Assembly (NCBI RefSeq): GCF_900105685.1
Contig: NZ_LT629781.1
Location: forward strand, 3,162,001 to 3,226,000
Source: Verrucomicrobium sp. GAS474
GTDB taxonomy: Bacteria > Verrucomicrobiota > Verrucomicrobiia > Methylacidiphilales > GAS474
Length of the DNA: 64,000 nucleotides
Reading direction: 5' to 3'
Shown: one piece after another, positions 18,874 to 28,792 of the stretch
How the letters are laid out: each line of letters starts with the position of its first letter
Position numbering within the stretch: position 1 is the stretch's first letter
Notes under the pieces: model-generated
Told to the model about the DNA's origin: nothing
Database searches by the model: none
What the model saw: only the letters and a program-made list of their open reading frames with translations
Program-made: the position numbers and the translations under genes

Positions 18874-18887
18874 TTGATTTTGATCAA
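18874..18887. promoter_or_regulatory. FNR/ANR-type binding site upstream of the chemoreceptor gene
   Basis: TTGAT-TTTG-ATCAA matches the FNR consensus TTGAT-N4-ATCAA at all ten specified positions. It is centred about 62 bases upstream of the receptor start at 18818, in an AT-rich gap. A class II arrangement (site near -41.5) would place the transcript start near 18839. Other CRP/FNR-family regulators use similar sites, so the exact protein is unknown. Confidence 0.6.
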
Positions 18888-19009
18888 TCGCTTCCTTTGG
18901 AATATAAGGAAAACACATCCCGTTTATCAATAAGTAATGCCACCTGAGGTCCTTCCCCTAGACGCGTAGGCGCACACACCGCACCCATCGAAGAAAGGTT
19001 TACGAATCG

Positions 19010-19459
19010 CTATCGGGAAATGAGGTCGGGAAACGTCTCGACCCACCGCTTCAACACCGGCTGGGGACGGCCCGAGGCGATGTTGACCGTCACCATGGTC
19101 TGGCGGCAGCGGGTGAGGAGGACGCCGTCGGAGGCGCGGAAAATCTCGAACTCGAGGTGGAACCGGATTTTCTCAAACGAGACGAGGCGGCCCTCGATCC
19201 GGAGATCGTCGCCGAGGCGGGCGGGCTTCAGGTAATCGATCTCGGTCCGGGCGACGACGGGGACGATCCCGGTATCGGCCATCTCCTTCATGGTCCAGCC
19301 GAGGTTGGCGGCCAGGTCGGTGCGGACGACCTCGATCATCCGGAGATAGGCGACGTTGTGGACGACGCCGCCCGCGTCGGTATCGAAGTAATAGACCCGG
19401 ATCGTCCCCGTGTAACGGGGGGAAGGCGGCTGAGGAGAAGGAGAGGCCCCGTCGCTCAT
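19010..19459 (-). CDS. YbgC-like acyl-CoA thioesterase (4HBT hotdog fold)
   Basis: Protein of 149 residues, normal for a single hotdog domain. The active-site region VYYFDTDAGGVVHNVAYL matches the 4HBT/YbgC pattern, with Asp in FDTDA and the Val-His pair at the start of the central helix. The start at 19459 lies two bases past the stop of ppk2, so translation is probably coupled. In-frame sequence upstream is only ppk2 read in another frame. Family members hydrolyse acyl-CoA or acyl-ACP and are often linked to phospholipid or Tol-Pal functions; no tol/pal genes are here, so the substrate is open. Confidence 0.9.
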   Translation of the reverse strand: MSDGASPSPQPPSPRYTGTIRVYYFDTDAGGVVHNVAYLRMIEVVRTDLAANLGWTMKEMADTGIVPVVARTEIDYLKPARLGDDLRIEGRLVSFEKIRFHLEFEIFRASDGVLLTRCRQTMVTVNIASGRPQPVLKRWVETFPDLISR

Positions 19460-19461
19460 TC

Positions 19462-20181
19462 TCAGACCTCGAGCTCTTTTTCGAGGGCGGAGGTGACGGC
19501 CTTCAGCACCTTCACGCGGGCATACCACTTGTGGTCGGCCTCGATCAGGTGCCACGGGGCGTGCTTGTGATGGGTCTTCTCGAACATGTCGTCGGCGCTG
19601 GTGATGTATTGGTCCCACTTGCGCCGGTTCCGCCAATCCTCGTCGTTGATCTTCCAGTACTTGGTCGGGTCGTTCTCCCGCTTCTTGAAGCGGCGGAGCT
19701 GCTCGTCCTTGCTGATCATCAGGTAGAACTTCAGGAGGATCACCCCGTCGTCGACGAGGGTCTTCTCGAACTCGTTGATCTCGCGGTAGGCCCGCTTCCA
19801 CTCCGGCTCGGTGGCGAAGGACTCGATCCGTTCCACGAGGACGCGCCCGTACCAGGAGCGGTCGAAGACGGTGAATTCCCCGTAGGAGGGGAGCTTCGCC
19901 CAGAAGCGCCACATGTAATGGCGGCGATACTCCTCGGTCGTCGGCTTCACGATGGAATAGACGCGGACGGTGCGGGGATCGAGGTGCTCCGTGACGCGCT
20001 TGATCGCGCCCCCCTTCCCGGCCGCATCGGGCCCCTCGAAGACGCAGACGAGGGAGCGTTTCGAGTGGTTGAGCTTCGCCTGCTGGCGGACGATCTTCAG
20101 CTGCAGCTGCTTCAACGTCTCCTGATAGTCGTTTTTATCCGAAATCGTCTTGGTGAGGTCGAGCTGGCTGATCTTCAGCAT
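19462..20181 (-). CDS. ppk2: Polyphosphate kinase 2 family protein
   Basis: P-loop kinase of 239 residues, the size of a single-domain PPK2, transferring phosphate between polyphosphate and nucleotides. The Walker A region is FEGPDAAGKGGAIKR (about 48-62), the second conserved Asp is D107 in FDRSWYGR, and the lid has RRFKKRENDPTKYWK. The subfamily (ADP/GDP-, AMP- or NMP/NDP-acting) cannot be settled by eye. It is translationally close to the thioesterase downstream. No ppk1 or ppx is in the window. Confidence 0.93.
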   Translation of the reverse strand: MLKISQLDLTKTISDKNDYQETLKQLQLKIVRQQAKLNHSKRSLVCVFEGPDAAGKGGAIKRVTEHLDPRTVRVYSIVKPTTEEYRRHYMWRFWAKLPSYGEFTVFDRSWYGRVLVERIESFATEPEWKRAYREINEFEKTLVDDGVILLKFYLMISKDEQLRRFKKRENDPTKYWKINDEDWRNRRKWDQYITSADDMFEKTHHKHAPWHLIEADHKWYARVKVLKAVTSALEKELEV

Positions 20182-20394
20182 AGTGGCTCAAGCCGATAGC
20201 AGTTGGTAACTGGGCCTACAAGCATTGAATTTGCGGCGTCTTTGCGCGGCGTTGCCATTCATCTCCCCGGCCGATCCGGGGCATGAGCCAAATTCACCGC
20301 CGGGATAAAATTGAGGTTGGCTTTTTAGGGAATCGGTAGGCAAAACGGAAGACCCCTTTCCGAACGAAAACCAATCACAACCACCAAGAATATC

Positions 20395-21852
20395 ATGAGC
20401 ACCCCTCAAGCTGACATCGGCCTCATCGGCCTGGCCGTCATGGGCCAGAACCTCGTCCTCAACATGAACGACCACGGCTACACCGTCGCCGTCTTCAACC
20501 GGACGGTGAAAAAGGTCGACGACTTCCTCGCCAACGAGGCGAAGGGGACGAAAGTCATCGGCGCCCACTCCATCGAGGAACTCTGCAAGCTCCTGAAGCG
20601 CCCCCGCCGCGTCATGCTCATGGTGAAGGCCGGAGCGGCGGTCGACGAGTTCATCGGCCACATCCTCCCCTTCCTTGAAAAGGGCGACATCATCATCGAC
20701 GGCGGCAACTCCTACTACCCCGACTCGATCCGCCGCACGAAGGACCTCGCCGCGAAGGGCATCCTCTTCGTCGGCAGCGGCGTCTCCGGCGGCGAGGAAG
20801 GCGCGCGCACCGGCCCCTCCATCATGCCCGGCGGCGCGAAGGAAGCCTGGCCCGCCGTGAAGGAAATCTTCCAGTCGATCAGCGCGAAGGTCGACGGCGG
20901 CGCCCCCTGCTGCGACTGGGTCGGCGAGGACGGCGCGGGCCACTACGTGAAGATGGTCCACAACGGCATCGAGTACGGCGACATGCAGCTCATCTGCGAG
21001 GCCTACCAGCTCCTCCGCGACGGTCTCGGCATCGAGGCCGACGAGTTCCATTCCATCTTCACCGAGTGGAACAAGACCGAGCTCGACTCCTACCTCATCG
21101 AGATCACCAGCGACATCTTCAAGTTCAAGGACACCGACGGGGCCCCCCTCGTCGACAAGATCCTCGACACCGCGGGCCAGAAGGGCACCGGCAAGTGGAC
21201 CGTCGTCTCCGCCCTCGACACCGGCACCCCCGTCACGCTGATCGCCGAGGCCGTCTTCTCCCGCGCCCTCTCCTCCATGAAGGACGCCCGCGTCGAGGCC
21301 TCCAAGATCCTCAAGGGGCCCGACGCCAAGTTCAGCGGCGACAAGAAGAAGTTCATCGACGACGTCCGCCTCGCCCTCTACGCCTCGAAGATCATCTCCT
21401 ACGCCCAGGGCTACCTCCTCCTCCGCGCCGCGGCGAAGGAAAACAACTGGGAGCTGAACTACGGCGGCATCGCCCTCATGTGGCGCGGCGGCTGCATCAT
21501 CCGCAGCCGCTTCCTCGGCAAGATCAAGGAAGCCTTCGACAAGAACCCCGCCCTCGTCAACCTCCTCCTCGACGGCTTCTTCGCCGGCGAGATCGAGAAG
21601 TCGCAGGGCGCGTGGCGCCGCGTCGTCGCCCAGGCCGTCACCCTCGGCATCCCGGTCCCGACGTTCTCCACCTCGCTCTCCTTCTACGACGGCATCCGCA
21701 CCGCGAAGCTCCCGGCGAACCTCCTCCAGGCCCAGCGCGACTACTTCGGCGCGCACACCTACGAGCGGCTCGACAAGCCCCGCGGCGAGTTCTTCCACAC
21801 GAACTGGACCGGCAAGGGCGGTTCGGTCTCCTCGACGACCTACAACGCGTAA
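20395..21852 (+). CDS. gnd: 6-phosphogluconate dehydrogenase, decarboxylating
   Basis: Oxidative pentose phosphate enzyme of 485 residues making ribulose-5-phosphate, CO2 and NAD(P)H. It has the Rossmann GLAVMGQNL start, then NRTVKK at the cofactor 2'-phosphate site (Arg and Lys suggest NADP). GGNSYYPDS, GSGVSGGEEGAR and the active-site HYVKMVHNGIEYGDMQ follow. Full length, as expected for the long (dimeric) class. zwf starts 45 bases after the stop, and the two form an operon. No pgl (lactonase) gene is present between or next to them. Confidence 0.97.
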   Translation: MSTPQADIGLIGLAVMGQNLVLNMNDHGYTVAVFNRTVKKVDDFLANEAKGTKVIGAHSIEELCKLLKRPRRVMLMVKAGAAVDEFIGHILPFLEKGDIIIDGGNSYYPDSIRRTKDLAAKGILFVGSGVSGGEEGARTGPSIMPGGAKEAWPAVKEIFQSISAKVDGGAPCCDWVGEDGAGHYVKMVHNGIEYGDMQLICEAYQLLRDGLGIEADEFHSIFTEWNKTELDSYLIEITSDIFKFKDTDGAPLVDKILDTAGQKGTGKWTVVSALDTGTPVTLIAEAVFSRALSSMKDARVEASKILKGPDAKFSGDKKKFIDDVRLALYASKIISYAQGYLLLRAAAKENNWELNYGGIALMWRGGCIIRSRFLGKIKEAFDKNPALVNLLLDGFFAGEIEKSQGAWRRVVAQAVTLGIPVPTFSTSLSFYDGIRTAKLPANLLQAQRDYFGAHTYERLDKPRGEFFHTNWTGKGGSVSSTTYNA

Positions 21853-21897
21853 GCCAACGCCCCAGCCCACCAGCCAGGCAACACACGGGAGCCCCCC

Positions 21898-23436
<1,539 letters not shown>

Positions 23437-23453
23437 GCGCCCTCCTCCCCTTC

Positions 23454-24170
23454 ATGCCCCACCCGCTGCCACGCCTTCTCCGGATCGGAGCCCTAGGCGT
23501 GGCCGTTGGGATCGGGGGGATGGGGAGCTTCCCGGCGGCGGCGGCCACCGCCGATAAGGCGACCGACAAGGCCCCTGCCAAGGAAAAGGAGGCCGAGGTC
23601 AAGCTCGACCCCTGGCAGGAGGCCTTCGTCACGTTCAAGACCGGCGATGCCGAGAAGGCCGCCGCCCTCTGCGAGGCCGCCTTGAAGGGCGAGCCCAACA
23701 ACGTCCGGTTCCTGATGCTCTACGCCCGTTCCCTCGCGGCCCAGGGCAAGAACGAACCGGCCGAGGCGACCTTCAGGAAGGCGATCGCCCTCGACCCGAA
23801 CTCCTCCGCCTACCGCCGCCAGTTCGGCGACTTCTACTACCGCCTCCGCCGCTTCGACGCGGCGAAGCCCTGCTACCAGGAAGCCCTCCAGCGGGGCGGC
23901 GAGACCGCCGAGCTCTCCCTCCAGCTCCTTTACTGCGCCGTCGGCCTCGGCGACGCGGGCGAGGCGGAACGGCTCGCCTCCGGCACCGTCTTCAACGCCT
24001 TCGACGAGGCGACCCCCGCCTATTACTTCGCCAAAGCCGCCGTCGCCCAGATGAAGAAGCGGCCCGACGAGGTGAAGCCCCTCATGCAGCAAGCCGAGAC
24101 CCTCTACGGCCACGATCTCTTCCTCCAATACGGAAGGGATTATTTCTTCTTGTTTGCCAGCAAGCCGTGA
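23454..24170 (+). CDS. Secreted TPR protein
   Basis: Protein of 238 residues with an N-terminal signal peptide (MPHPLPRLLRIGALGVAVGI... ending near AAA). A short Lys/Ala-rich linker follows, then four to five TPR units: WQEAFVTFKTGDAEKAAALCEAAL, the AIALDPNSSAYRRQFGDFYY unit and others up to the C-terminus. Likely a periplasmic scaffold. It follows zwf by 17 bases, but nothing in it points to carbon metabolism. The open frame extends far upstream inside zwf in another frame; the ATG at 23454 is chosen because it begins the signal peptide. Confidence 0.87.
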   Translation: MPHPLPRLLRIGALGVAVGIGGMGSFPAAAATADKATDKAPAKEKEAEVKLDPWQEAFVTFKTGDAEKAAALCEAALKGEPNNVRFLMLYARSLAAQGKNEPAEATFRKAIALDPNSSAYRRQFGDFYYRLRRFDAAKPCYQEALQRGGETAELSLQLLYCAVGLGDAGEAERLASGTVFNAFDEATPAYYFAKAAVAQMKKRPDEVKPLMQQAETLYGHDLFLQYGRDYFFLFASKP

Positions 24171-24238
24171 ATGAGGCATAGTCCGCCTCCACCCTCGACG
24201 GGATCGCCCCGAGAGCGGCTGTGATGCCCAGAGCACAC

Positions 24239-24313
24239 GGCGGGATAGCCAAGTGGTAAGGCCGGGCTCTGCAAAAGCCCCATGCGCCGGTTCGATTCCG
24301 GCTCCCGCCTCCA
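24239..24313 (+). tRNA. tRNA-Cys (anticodon GCA)
   Basis: A full cloverleaf can be folded. The acceptor stem is GGCGGGA (24239-24245) with TCCCGCC (24303-24309). The anticodon stem is GGGCT/AGCCC with loop CTGCAAA, giving GCA; the T stem is GCCGG/CCGGC around TTCGATT. The discriminator base is U and CCA is genomically encoded (24311-24313). It sits between the TPR gene and a kinase gene, with no sign of an integrated element. Confidence 0.97.
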
Positions 24314-24445
24314 ATTTACCCGCTCCTCCCGGGAGGAGCGCCCAGCCGCCCCCCCTCACCCATGTCCTTCCGCTTCGCCCGATTCTGCATCTCGGCGATC
24401 TCCTTCGGGGTCACCCCCCATACCTCGTTCGAGGAACGGAAGAAG

Positions 24446-25642
24446 ATGCAGATCCTGAACGTCGTCCTCATCGCGATGATCGTCGGCGGTGGGATCCGCA
24501 CCGTCAGCAATCTCTACGCCCATCTCTGGCAGCCCCTCCCCTTCAACCTCTTTTTCATGCTCGGGGGCTGCCTCTCCATGGGCTTCATCCTGAAGAAACG
24601 GTTTAGGACGGCCGCCGCCGTCGGACTCCTCACCGCCGCCCTTTCCTTTGCGGCGACGGGGTGGCTCTTCCACAACGGCCGCGAGGAATCGCTCCTGTTG
24701 CTGATTGCCATCGGCTCGATCCTCTTCGGATCGACGGCCCTTCGTTACCTCTTCTTTGCGATCCTGGGAGGCCTCTTCATCGCCGTCAAAATCTCCTATC
24801 GCGACCTGGGGGACGAGTCCCACTTCCTCTTCGTCGTCAACATGGTCGTCTTCCTCTTCGCCTACTGCTGGCTCCTGAACATCTTCCACGAGATCTACAA
24901 CACCTACCGCGAGGAGATCGACCGCAAGAACGCCTCGCTCCAAGAGGCCAACCAGGCGAAGAACAAGATCTTCTCCCTGATCTCCCACGACTTCCTCGGT
25001 CCCATCGGGCGGCTGAAATCGTCGCTCGATTTCCTCGACCAGGACCTCATCAGCCCGGCCGATTTCAAGGCCTACCGGCAGACCCTGCAACAGGAGGTCG
25101 GCCACGTCATCCACTCGATGCGGAACACCCTGAATTGGTCGACCGAGCAGCTCCAGCGGATCGAGGCGATCCCCGAAACCATCTCCCTCCGGGCGGTGGC
25201 CGACGAGGCGCTCCAGCTTCTTTCCGGCATCGGCAAGGACAAGGGCGTCTGCTTCGAAAACCGGATTCCCGAGGACGCGCAGGCCTGGGCCGACCGGACC
25301 CAGGTCGTAGCCATCTTCCGCAACCTCCTCTCGAATGCCGTGAAATTCACCCCTTCGGGAGGCCTCGTCGAGATTGACGGGAAAAAGAGGACCCCGACGT
25401 CGGGAGAATGGGAAATCAGCGTCCGCGACACCGGGGTCGGCATGAAGCCGGAACAGCTCGAAAAGCTCTTTGCGCCGGGCAACTACCGCTCCACGCCGGG
25501 AACGAACCGGGAATCGGGAATCGGCCTTGGCCTGCGGATTTGCCATGAGTTCGTCGGCAAAAACGGCGGGACGATCACGACCGAAAGCGCCCCCGGCTCG
25601 GGCACCTCGATCCGCTTCACCCTTCCTGCGGCCAGCGCCTGA
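24446..25642 (+). CDS. Membrane sensor histidine kinase
   Basis: From the ATG at 24446, preceded by GAGGAACGGAAG, the protein has 398 residues; the frame extends to an ATG at 24362 that has no ribosome-binding site. Five or six hydrophobic helices occupy about residues 1-145, with little outside the membrane. A short coiled coil leads to the HisKA box FSLISHDFLGPI with the phosphoacceptor His at residue 181, then HATPase_c: FRNLLSNAVKFT (N box), DTGVGM (G1) and GIGLGLRICHEFV (G2). The kinase looks fully active. No response regulator lies nearby, so its partner is an orphan elsewhere. The input is probably sensed in or at the membrane. Confidence 0.9.
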   Translation: MQILNVVLIAMIVGGGIRTVSNLYAHLWQPLPFNLFFMLGGCLSMGFILKKRFRTAAAVGLLTAALSFAATGWLFHNGREESLLLLIAIGSILFGSTALRYLFFAILGGLFIAVKISYRDLGDESHFLFVVNMVVFLFAYCWLLNIFHEIYNTYREEIDRKNASLQEANQAKNKIFSLISHDFLGPIGRLKSSLDFLDQDLISPADFKAYRQTLQQEVGHVIHSMRNTLNWSTEQLQRIEAIPETISLRAVADEALQLLSGIGKDKGVCFENRIPEDAQAWADRTQVVAIFRNLLSNAVKFTPSGGLVEIDGKKRTPTSGEWEISVRDTGVGMKPEQLEKLFAPGNYRSTPGTNRESGIGLGLRICHEFVGKNGGTITTESAPGSGTSIRFTLPAASA

Positions 25643-25662
25643 TCGGCGCTCAGGCCTCGCCC

Positions 25663-26268
25663 TTACTGGACGAACCGGATCGAATCGACCGAACCGTTTC
25701 CGTCGAACTCCTTTTTATAGACGAGGTGGGCGGAGGCATTCCCGCCCTGCACTCCGGGGACGGCGACCGTCGGCGGGGAGCTGTAGCCGGAACCCCCGTT
25801 GGTGATGACGAACCGGGTGACGCTTCCGCTTTCGACGAGGGCGTAGGCCTCGGCGGGCTTCGTCGGCCACATCTCTCCCTTGCTCTTGTTGTAACGATAG
25901 TAGTTCGAGACCGTATCGAGCCGTTCGTTGGTGATCCCCAGGGGGGCGAGGACGTCGAGGAGGGCCTTCTTGTTTTGGCGGGCCTCATCGGGAGTCGGCC
26001 CTCCCGCGTTCGGCCCGGCGGGATGGACATGGCTGAAGGCCTCGCGGAAGGTCTCGGGAGGGACGCCGAGCGCCCCCGCGATGAGGATCACGGGACGCCC
26101 CCGATCGCGGGGGTCGGTGTCATGGCCGCCGCTAAAAATCACCGGCACCCGCGTGAAGGCGTCGGCGGGGGTCACCGAGTCGGCCTGGGTTCCCGGCAGG
26201 AAGGTCCAGAGCGCAGCGATTCCGAACAGCAGAGATCGACGGCAGGAGGTTTTCATCGGTCCCCTCAT
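25663..26268 (-). CDS. Small secreted protein of unknown function
   Basis: About 201 residues from the ATG at 26268, which has GAGGGG six bases upstream; an ATG at 26256 is also possible. Starts further upstream would lie against the terminator of the respiratory operon. There is a signal peptide (SLLFGIAALWTFLPGTQA). The middle (SGGHDTDPRDRGRP, then AFSHVHPAGPNAGGP) is His- and Asp-rich. The C-terminus holds VITNGGSGYSSPPTVAVPG, a motif common in secreted proteins of Verrucomicrobiota. No enzyme family is recognised. Confidence 0.75.
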   Translation of the reverse strand: MRGPMKTSCRRSLLFGIAALWTFLPGTQADSVTPADAFTRVPVIFSGGHDTDPRDRGRPVILIAGALGVPPETFREAFSHVHPAGPNAGGPTPDEARQNKKALLDVLAPLGITNERLDTVSNYYRYNKSKGEMWPTKPAEAYALVESGSVTRFVITNGGSGYSSPPTVAVPGVQGGNASAHLVYKKEFDGNGSVDSIRFVQ

Positions 26269-26312
26269 CGTCCTCCCCTCTTCAACCGATGTCGATGCCA
26301 CTTTCACTGCCG

Positions 26313-26352
26313 ACGAAAAACGCCCACCTCCTTGGCAGGAGAGCGGGCGTTT
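26313..26352 (-). terminator. Intrinsic terminator of the bc-caa3 operon
   Basis: Eight-base arms AAACGCCC (26318-26325) and GGGCGTTT (26345-26352), with an inner CTCCT/AGGAG pairing, form a hairpin. On the minus strand it is followed by a T run. It is 20 bases after the stop of the cytochrome b gene at 26373. Confidence 0.8.
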
Positions 26353-26372
26353 GCCTTTCCAGAAGGAAGGGA

Positions 26373-27830
26373 CTAGTCGATCCCCTTCTGGCCGGTATGG
26401 AGTTCCTCGGGATGCTGGCTGTGCTTGCGCTTGCGGTCTTCGAGGAAGGCGACGAGGTCGCGGAGGTCGTTCGCTTCCATGTTACCGGCGTAGCCGGGCA
26501 TGTTCACGCCGCCCATGTTGATGCGGATGACGAGGTTGTCCTTCTTCAGGCGATCGCCGACGAAGGTGAGGTCGGGGCCTTTCTTGCCGCCGTCATGGCC
26601 CATCTGGTGGCAGTTATAGCAGCCCTTGTCCTGGAAGAGCTGGGCGCCGTGCCAGATCGGGCCTTCGGTCGCGCCGATGAACTCGGCGGTGATCGGCTTC
26701 GGATGGACCTTGGGGGTCCAGTCCATCTTCTCGCCGGCCACCCAGAAGCCGCCGACGAAGAGGTAGGCGGTGATGAGCGCCACGACCGACCAGGGCCGCT
26801 TGCTCGGCGAGCGGTGACCGGAATTGCTGAGGAACGGAACCGCGAAGAGCAGGATGCCGAGGAAGGCGGGAGCGCCGAGGATGATGTAATCCTCCATGTC
26901 CGACTGGGCCAGGGAGAGTACCGCGAGGTACCACTTCAGGTAGAAGTCGGGCGTCGGAGAGGTCTCGATGATGCTAGGATCGGGGGGAAGCTCGACCGGG
27001 GGCGGCTCGAACCAGATCGCGGCCGCGAGGACGGCGAGGACGACGAAGAGGCTGAAGAACGAGTCGCGCCAGGCCATGAGCCAGAACGGGATTCCGGTCT
27101 TCTCCAGGCGGGCGTGGTATTCCTCGCGGTAGGTCTCGACGATGACGGGATGCTCCTCGTTCGGCATTTCGGCGATGCCGTGGCGCATGACGAGGACCAT
27201 GTGGAGGCCGATACCGGCGATGGCGAGGGCGGGGAGCACGAAGACGTGCATGGTGAAGAACCTCCCCAATGTCGCCCCGTTCACGTTGTCCCCTGCCAGG
27301 ATGAAGTGGGCCAGCCAATGGCCGATGACGGGCACGCGGGCGGCCTGCTCGGCGGCGACGACGATCGACCAGACGGCGTTGCTGTCCCACCGCAGAGTCT
27401 GGCCGGTGAAGCCGAGGCCGAGGGTGAAGGCGAGGAGGAAGATGCCGGTGACCCAGTTCATTTCCCGCGGGAACTTGTAGGAACCGTGGAAGAAGACCTG
27501 CCCCATGTGGATGCCGATGAGGAGGATCATCGCCGAGGCGCCGAAGTAGTGCATGCCGCGGATGAGATGACCCCAGGGGGCCACGTCGGCGATGTACTTC
27601 AGGCTGTCGTAGGCCTGCCCGCCGGAGGGGATATAGGAGAACATCAGGGCGACCCCGGTGGCGACCTGGATCATGAACGCCATCAGCGTGGCGCTGCCGT
27701 AGACGTACCACCACTTCGCGTCCTTGGGCGCGAGGTGGGTGAGTACGGGGCCGAACATGGCCCAGATGCCTGTCCGATCCTCCATCCACTCGAGGGAATC
27801 GATAACGAGCTTTTGCGTCTTTTTGAGCAT
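26373..27830 (-). CDS. Cytochrome b (b6-type) fused to a C-terminal cytochrome c domain
   Basis: Quinol-oxidising core of a bc complex, 485 residues with about eight membrane helices. Haem b ligands are H94/H108 (13 residues between) and H195/H210 (14 between); 13 then 14 is the b6-type spacing. The Qo-site motif, PEWY in most families, reads PDFY (294-297). After the last helix (about 347-365) comes a single c-type haem domain: CYNCH (404-408), with M444 in NMPGY as the likely sixth ligand. No separate cytochrome c1 gene exists in the operon, so this domain probably takes electrons from the Rieske centre and hands them to the oxidase. It starts 16 bases after the Rieske stop. Confidence 0.94.
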   Translation of the reverse strand: MLKKTQKLVIDSLEWMEDRTGIWAMFGPVLTHLAPKDAKWWYVYGSATLMAFMIQVATGVALMFSYIPSGGQAYDSLKYIADVAPWGHLIRGMHYFGASAMILLIGIHMGQVFFHGSYKFPREMNWVTGIFLLAFTLGLGFTGQTLRWDSNAVWSIVVAAEQAARVPVIGHWLAHFILAGDNVNGATLGRFFTMHVFVLPALAIAGIGLHMVLVMRHGIAEMPNEEHPVIVETYREEYHARLEKTGIPFWLMAWRDSFFSLFVVLAVLAAAIWFEPPPVELPPDPSIIETSPTPDFYLKWYLAVLSLAQSDMEDYIILGAPAFLGILLFAVPFLSNSGHRSPSKRPWSVVALITAYLFVGGFWVAGEKMDWTPKVHPKPITAEFIGATEGPIWHGAQLFQDKGCYNCHQMGHDGGKKGPDLTFVGDRLKKDNLVIRINMGGVNMPGYAGNMEANDLRDLVAFLEDRKRKHSQHPEELHTGQKGID

Positions 27831-27846
27831 AACTAAGTGGGGAAAA

Positions 27847-28506
27847 TCAGGCCAGGAAGATGGGCTGGGTCATGAGCTGGACCTCGCCGCCTTCGGTGCG
27901 GACTTCATAGCGGTTGAGGGACTTCGGGGGCGGTCCGGCGACGACGTTGCCGTCCTTGTTGTAGACCCCGCCGTGGCAGGGGCACATGAAGAGCTTGGCC
28001 TTCGGGAGCCAGCGGACGGGGCAGCCGAGGTGGGAGCAGTTCACCGAGAAGGCGATGAAGTCGGTCTCGCTCTCGCGGCGGACCCAGGCGGCGACCTTCG
28101 AGGTGACGCCGGCCCAGGAGAAGTCGTCCGGGTTGGCGAGCTCGACGAGGACGGTCTCGCCGACGACGAACTTGTCGATCGGGCCGACGGAGACGAATCG
28201 GTGCTTGTTCCCCTCGATGCTCGGAAGGACCATGTAGCCCGCGATCGGGACCGTGAGGACGGCACCGGCAATGGCGCCGGGGATCGCCGTCTTGAGGAAC
28301 TCGCGACGCTCGAAGTCGTTCTTGAAGATGGGACCGTCGAAGAGGGGCTTGGAAGCGCCATGGCCGTGGCCGCCATGATCGTGGTCATGACCTCCGCAGC
28401 AGCCTTCGCCTTCGACGTGGGTGTGAGGCTGCGCGCCGGGGGCGACGGCGTCATGGGAGTGGTCGTGGCCGCCGCAGCAGCCGCCGGAAGTGGAATCGTT
28501 ACTCAT
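27847..28506 (-). CDS. Rieske iron-sulfur protein with a His/Cys-rich N-terminal tail
   Basis: The 2Fe-2S subunit of the bc complex, 219 residues. Cluster ligands are C157 and H159 (CSHLGC) and C175 and H178 (CPCHGG); C162 and C177 form the usual disulfide pair. An RREFLK sequence before a hydrophobic helix (about 73-95) resembles a Tat-type membrane anchor. The first 50 residues are unusual: two copies of CCGGHDH, each followed by His/Asp/Gly-rich sequence, look like metal-binding sites and precede the anchor, so they should be cytoplasmic. The start overlaps the preceding small gene by eight bases. Confidence 0.94.
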   Translation of the reverse strand: MSNDSTSGGCCGGHDHSHDAVAPGAQPHTHVEGEGCCGGHDHDHGGHGHGASKPLFDGPIFKNDFERREFLKTAIPGAIAGAVLTVPIAGYMVLPSIEGNKHRFVSVGPIDKFVVGETVLVELANPDDFSWAGVTSKVAAWVRRESETDFIAFSVNCSHLGCPVRWLPKAKLFMCPCHGGVYNKDGNVVAGPPPKSLNRYEVRTEGGEVQLMTQPIFLA

Positions 28507-28780
28507 GGGAAGAGGAGGACGTGGACGTTTTGGACGCTTGGGCCGTCTTTTTCCAGTCGGCGCGGAGTTCGCCGAGCCAGACCCGCAGGGCCAGGATGAT
28601 GAGGCCGAGGCCGACGGCGGAAAGGATCCACGAAGTCAGGGGACCCCAGGCGGTGAAGACGATGCCGGCGGAGAAGAAGACCGGGGCGAAGGTCGGCGGG
28701 GGGATGATTTCGGGCAGGGGCTTGCTCCAGCCCGTCTTGTCGACCGGGGCGGAGGGTTGCTGAGGCGTTTCGTAAGACAT
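28499..28780 (-). CDS. Small membrane protein, probable subunit IV-like component of the oxidase
   Basis: Protein of 93 residues with a Pro-rich N-terminus (PPPTFAPV), two adjacent membrane helices (about 32-48 and 50-67) and a polar Ser/Lys-rich tail. Position between ctaG and the Rieske gene, plus size and topology, suggest a small cytochrome oxidase subunit; sequence alone does not prove it. It overlaps the Rieske start by eight bases, so translation is coupled. Confidence 0.75.
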   Translation of the reverse strand: MSYETPQQPSAPVDKTGWSKPLPEIIPPPTFAPVFFSAGIVFTAWGPLTSWILSAVGLGLIILALRVWLGELRADWKKTAQASKTSTSSSSHE

Positions 28781-28792
28781 GATCGGATCTCC

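Noticed and set aside
24239-24313. tRNA-Cys as an integration site
   Set aside because: No integrase and no duplicated tRNA 3' end are visible on either side.
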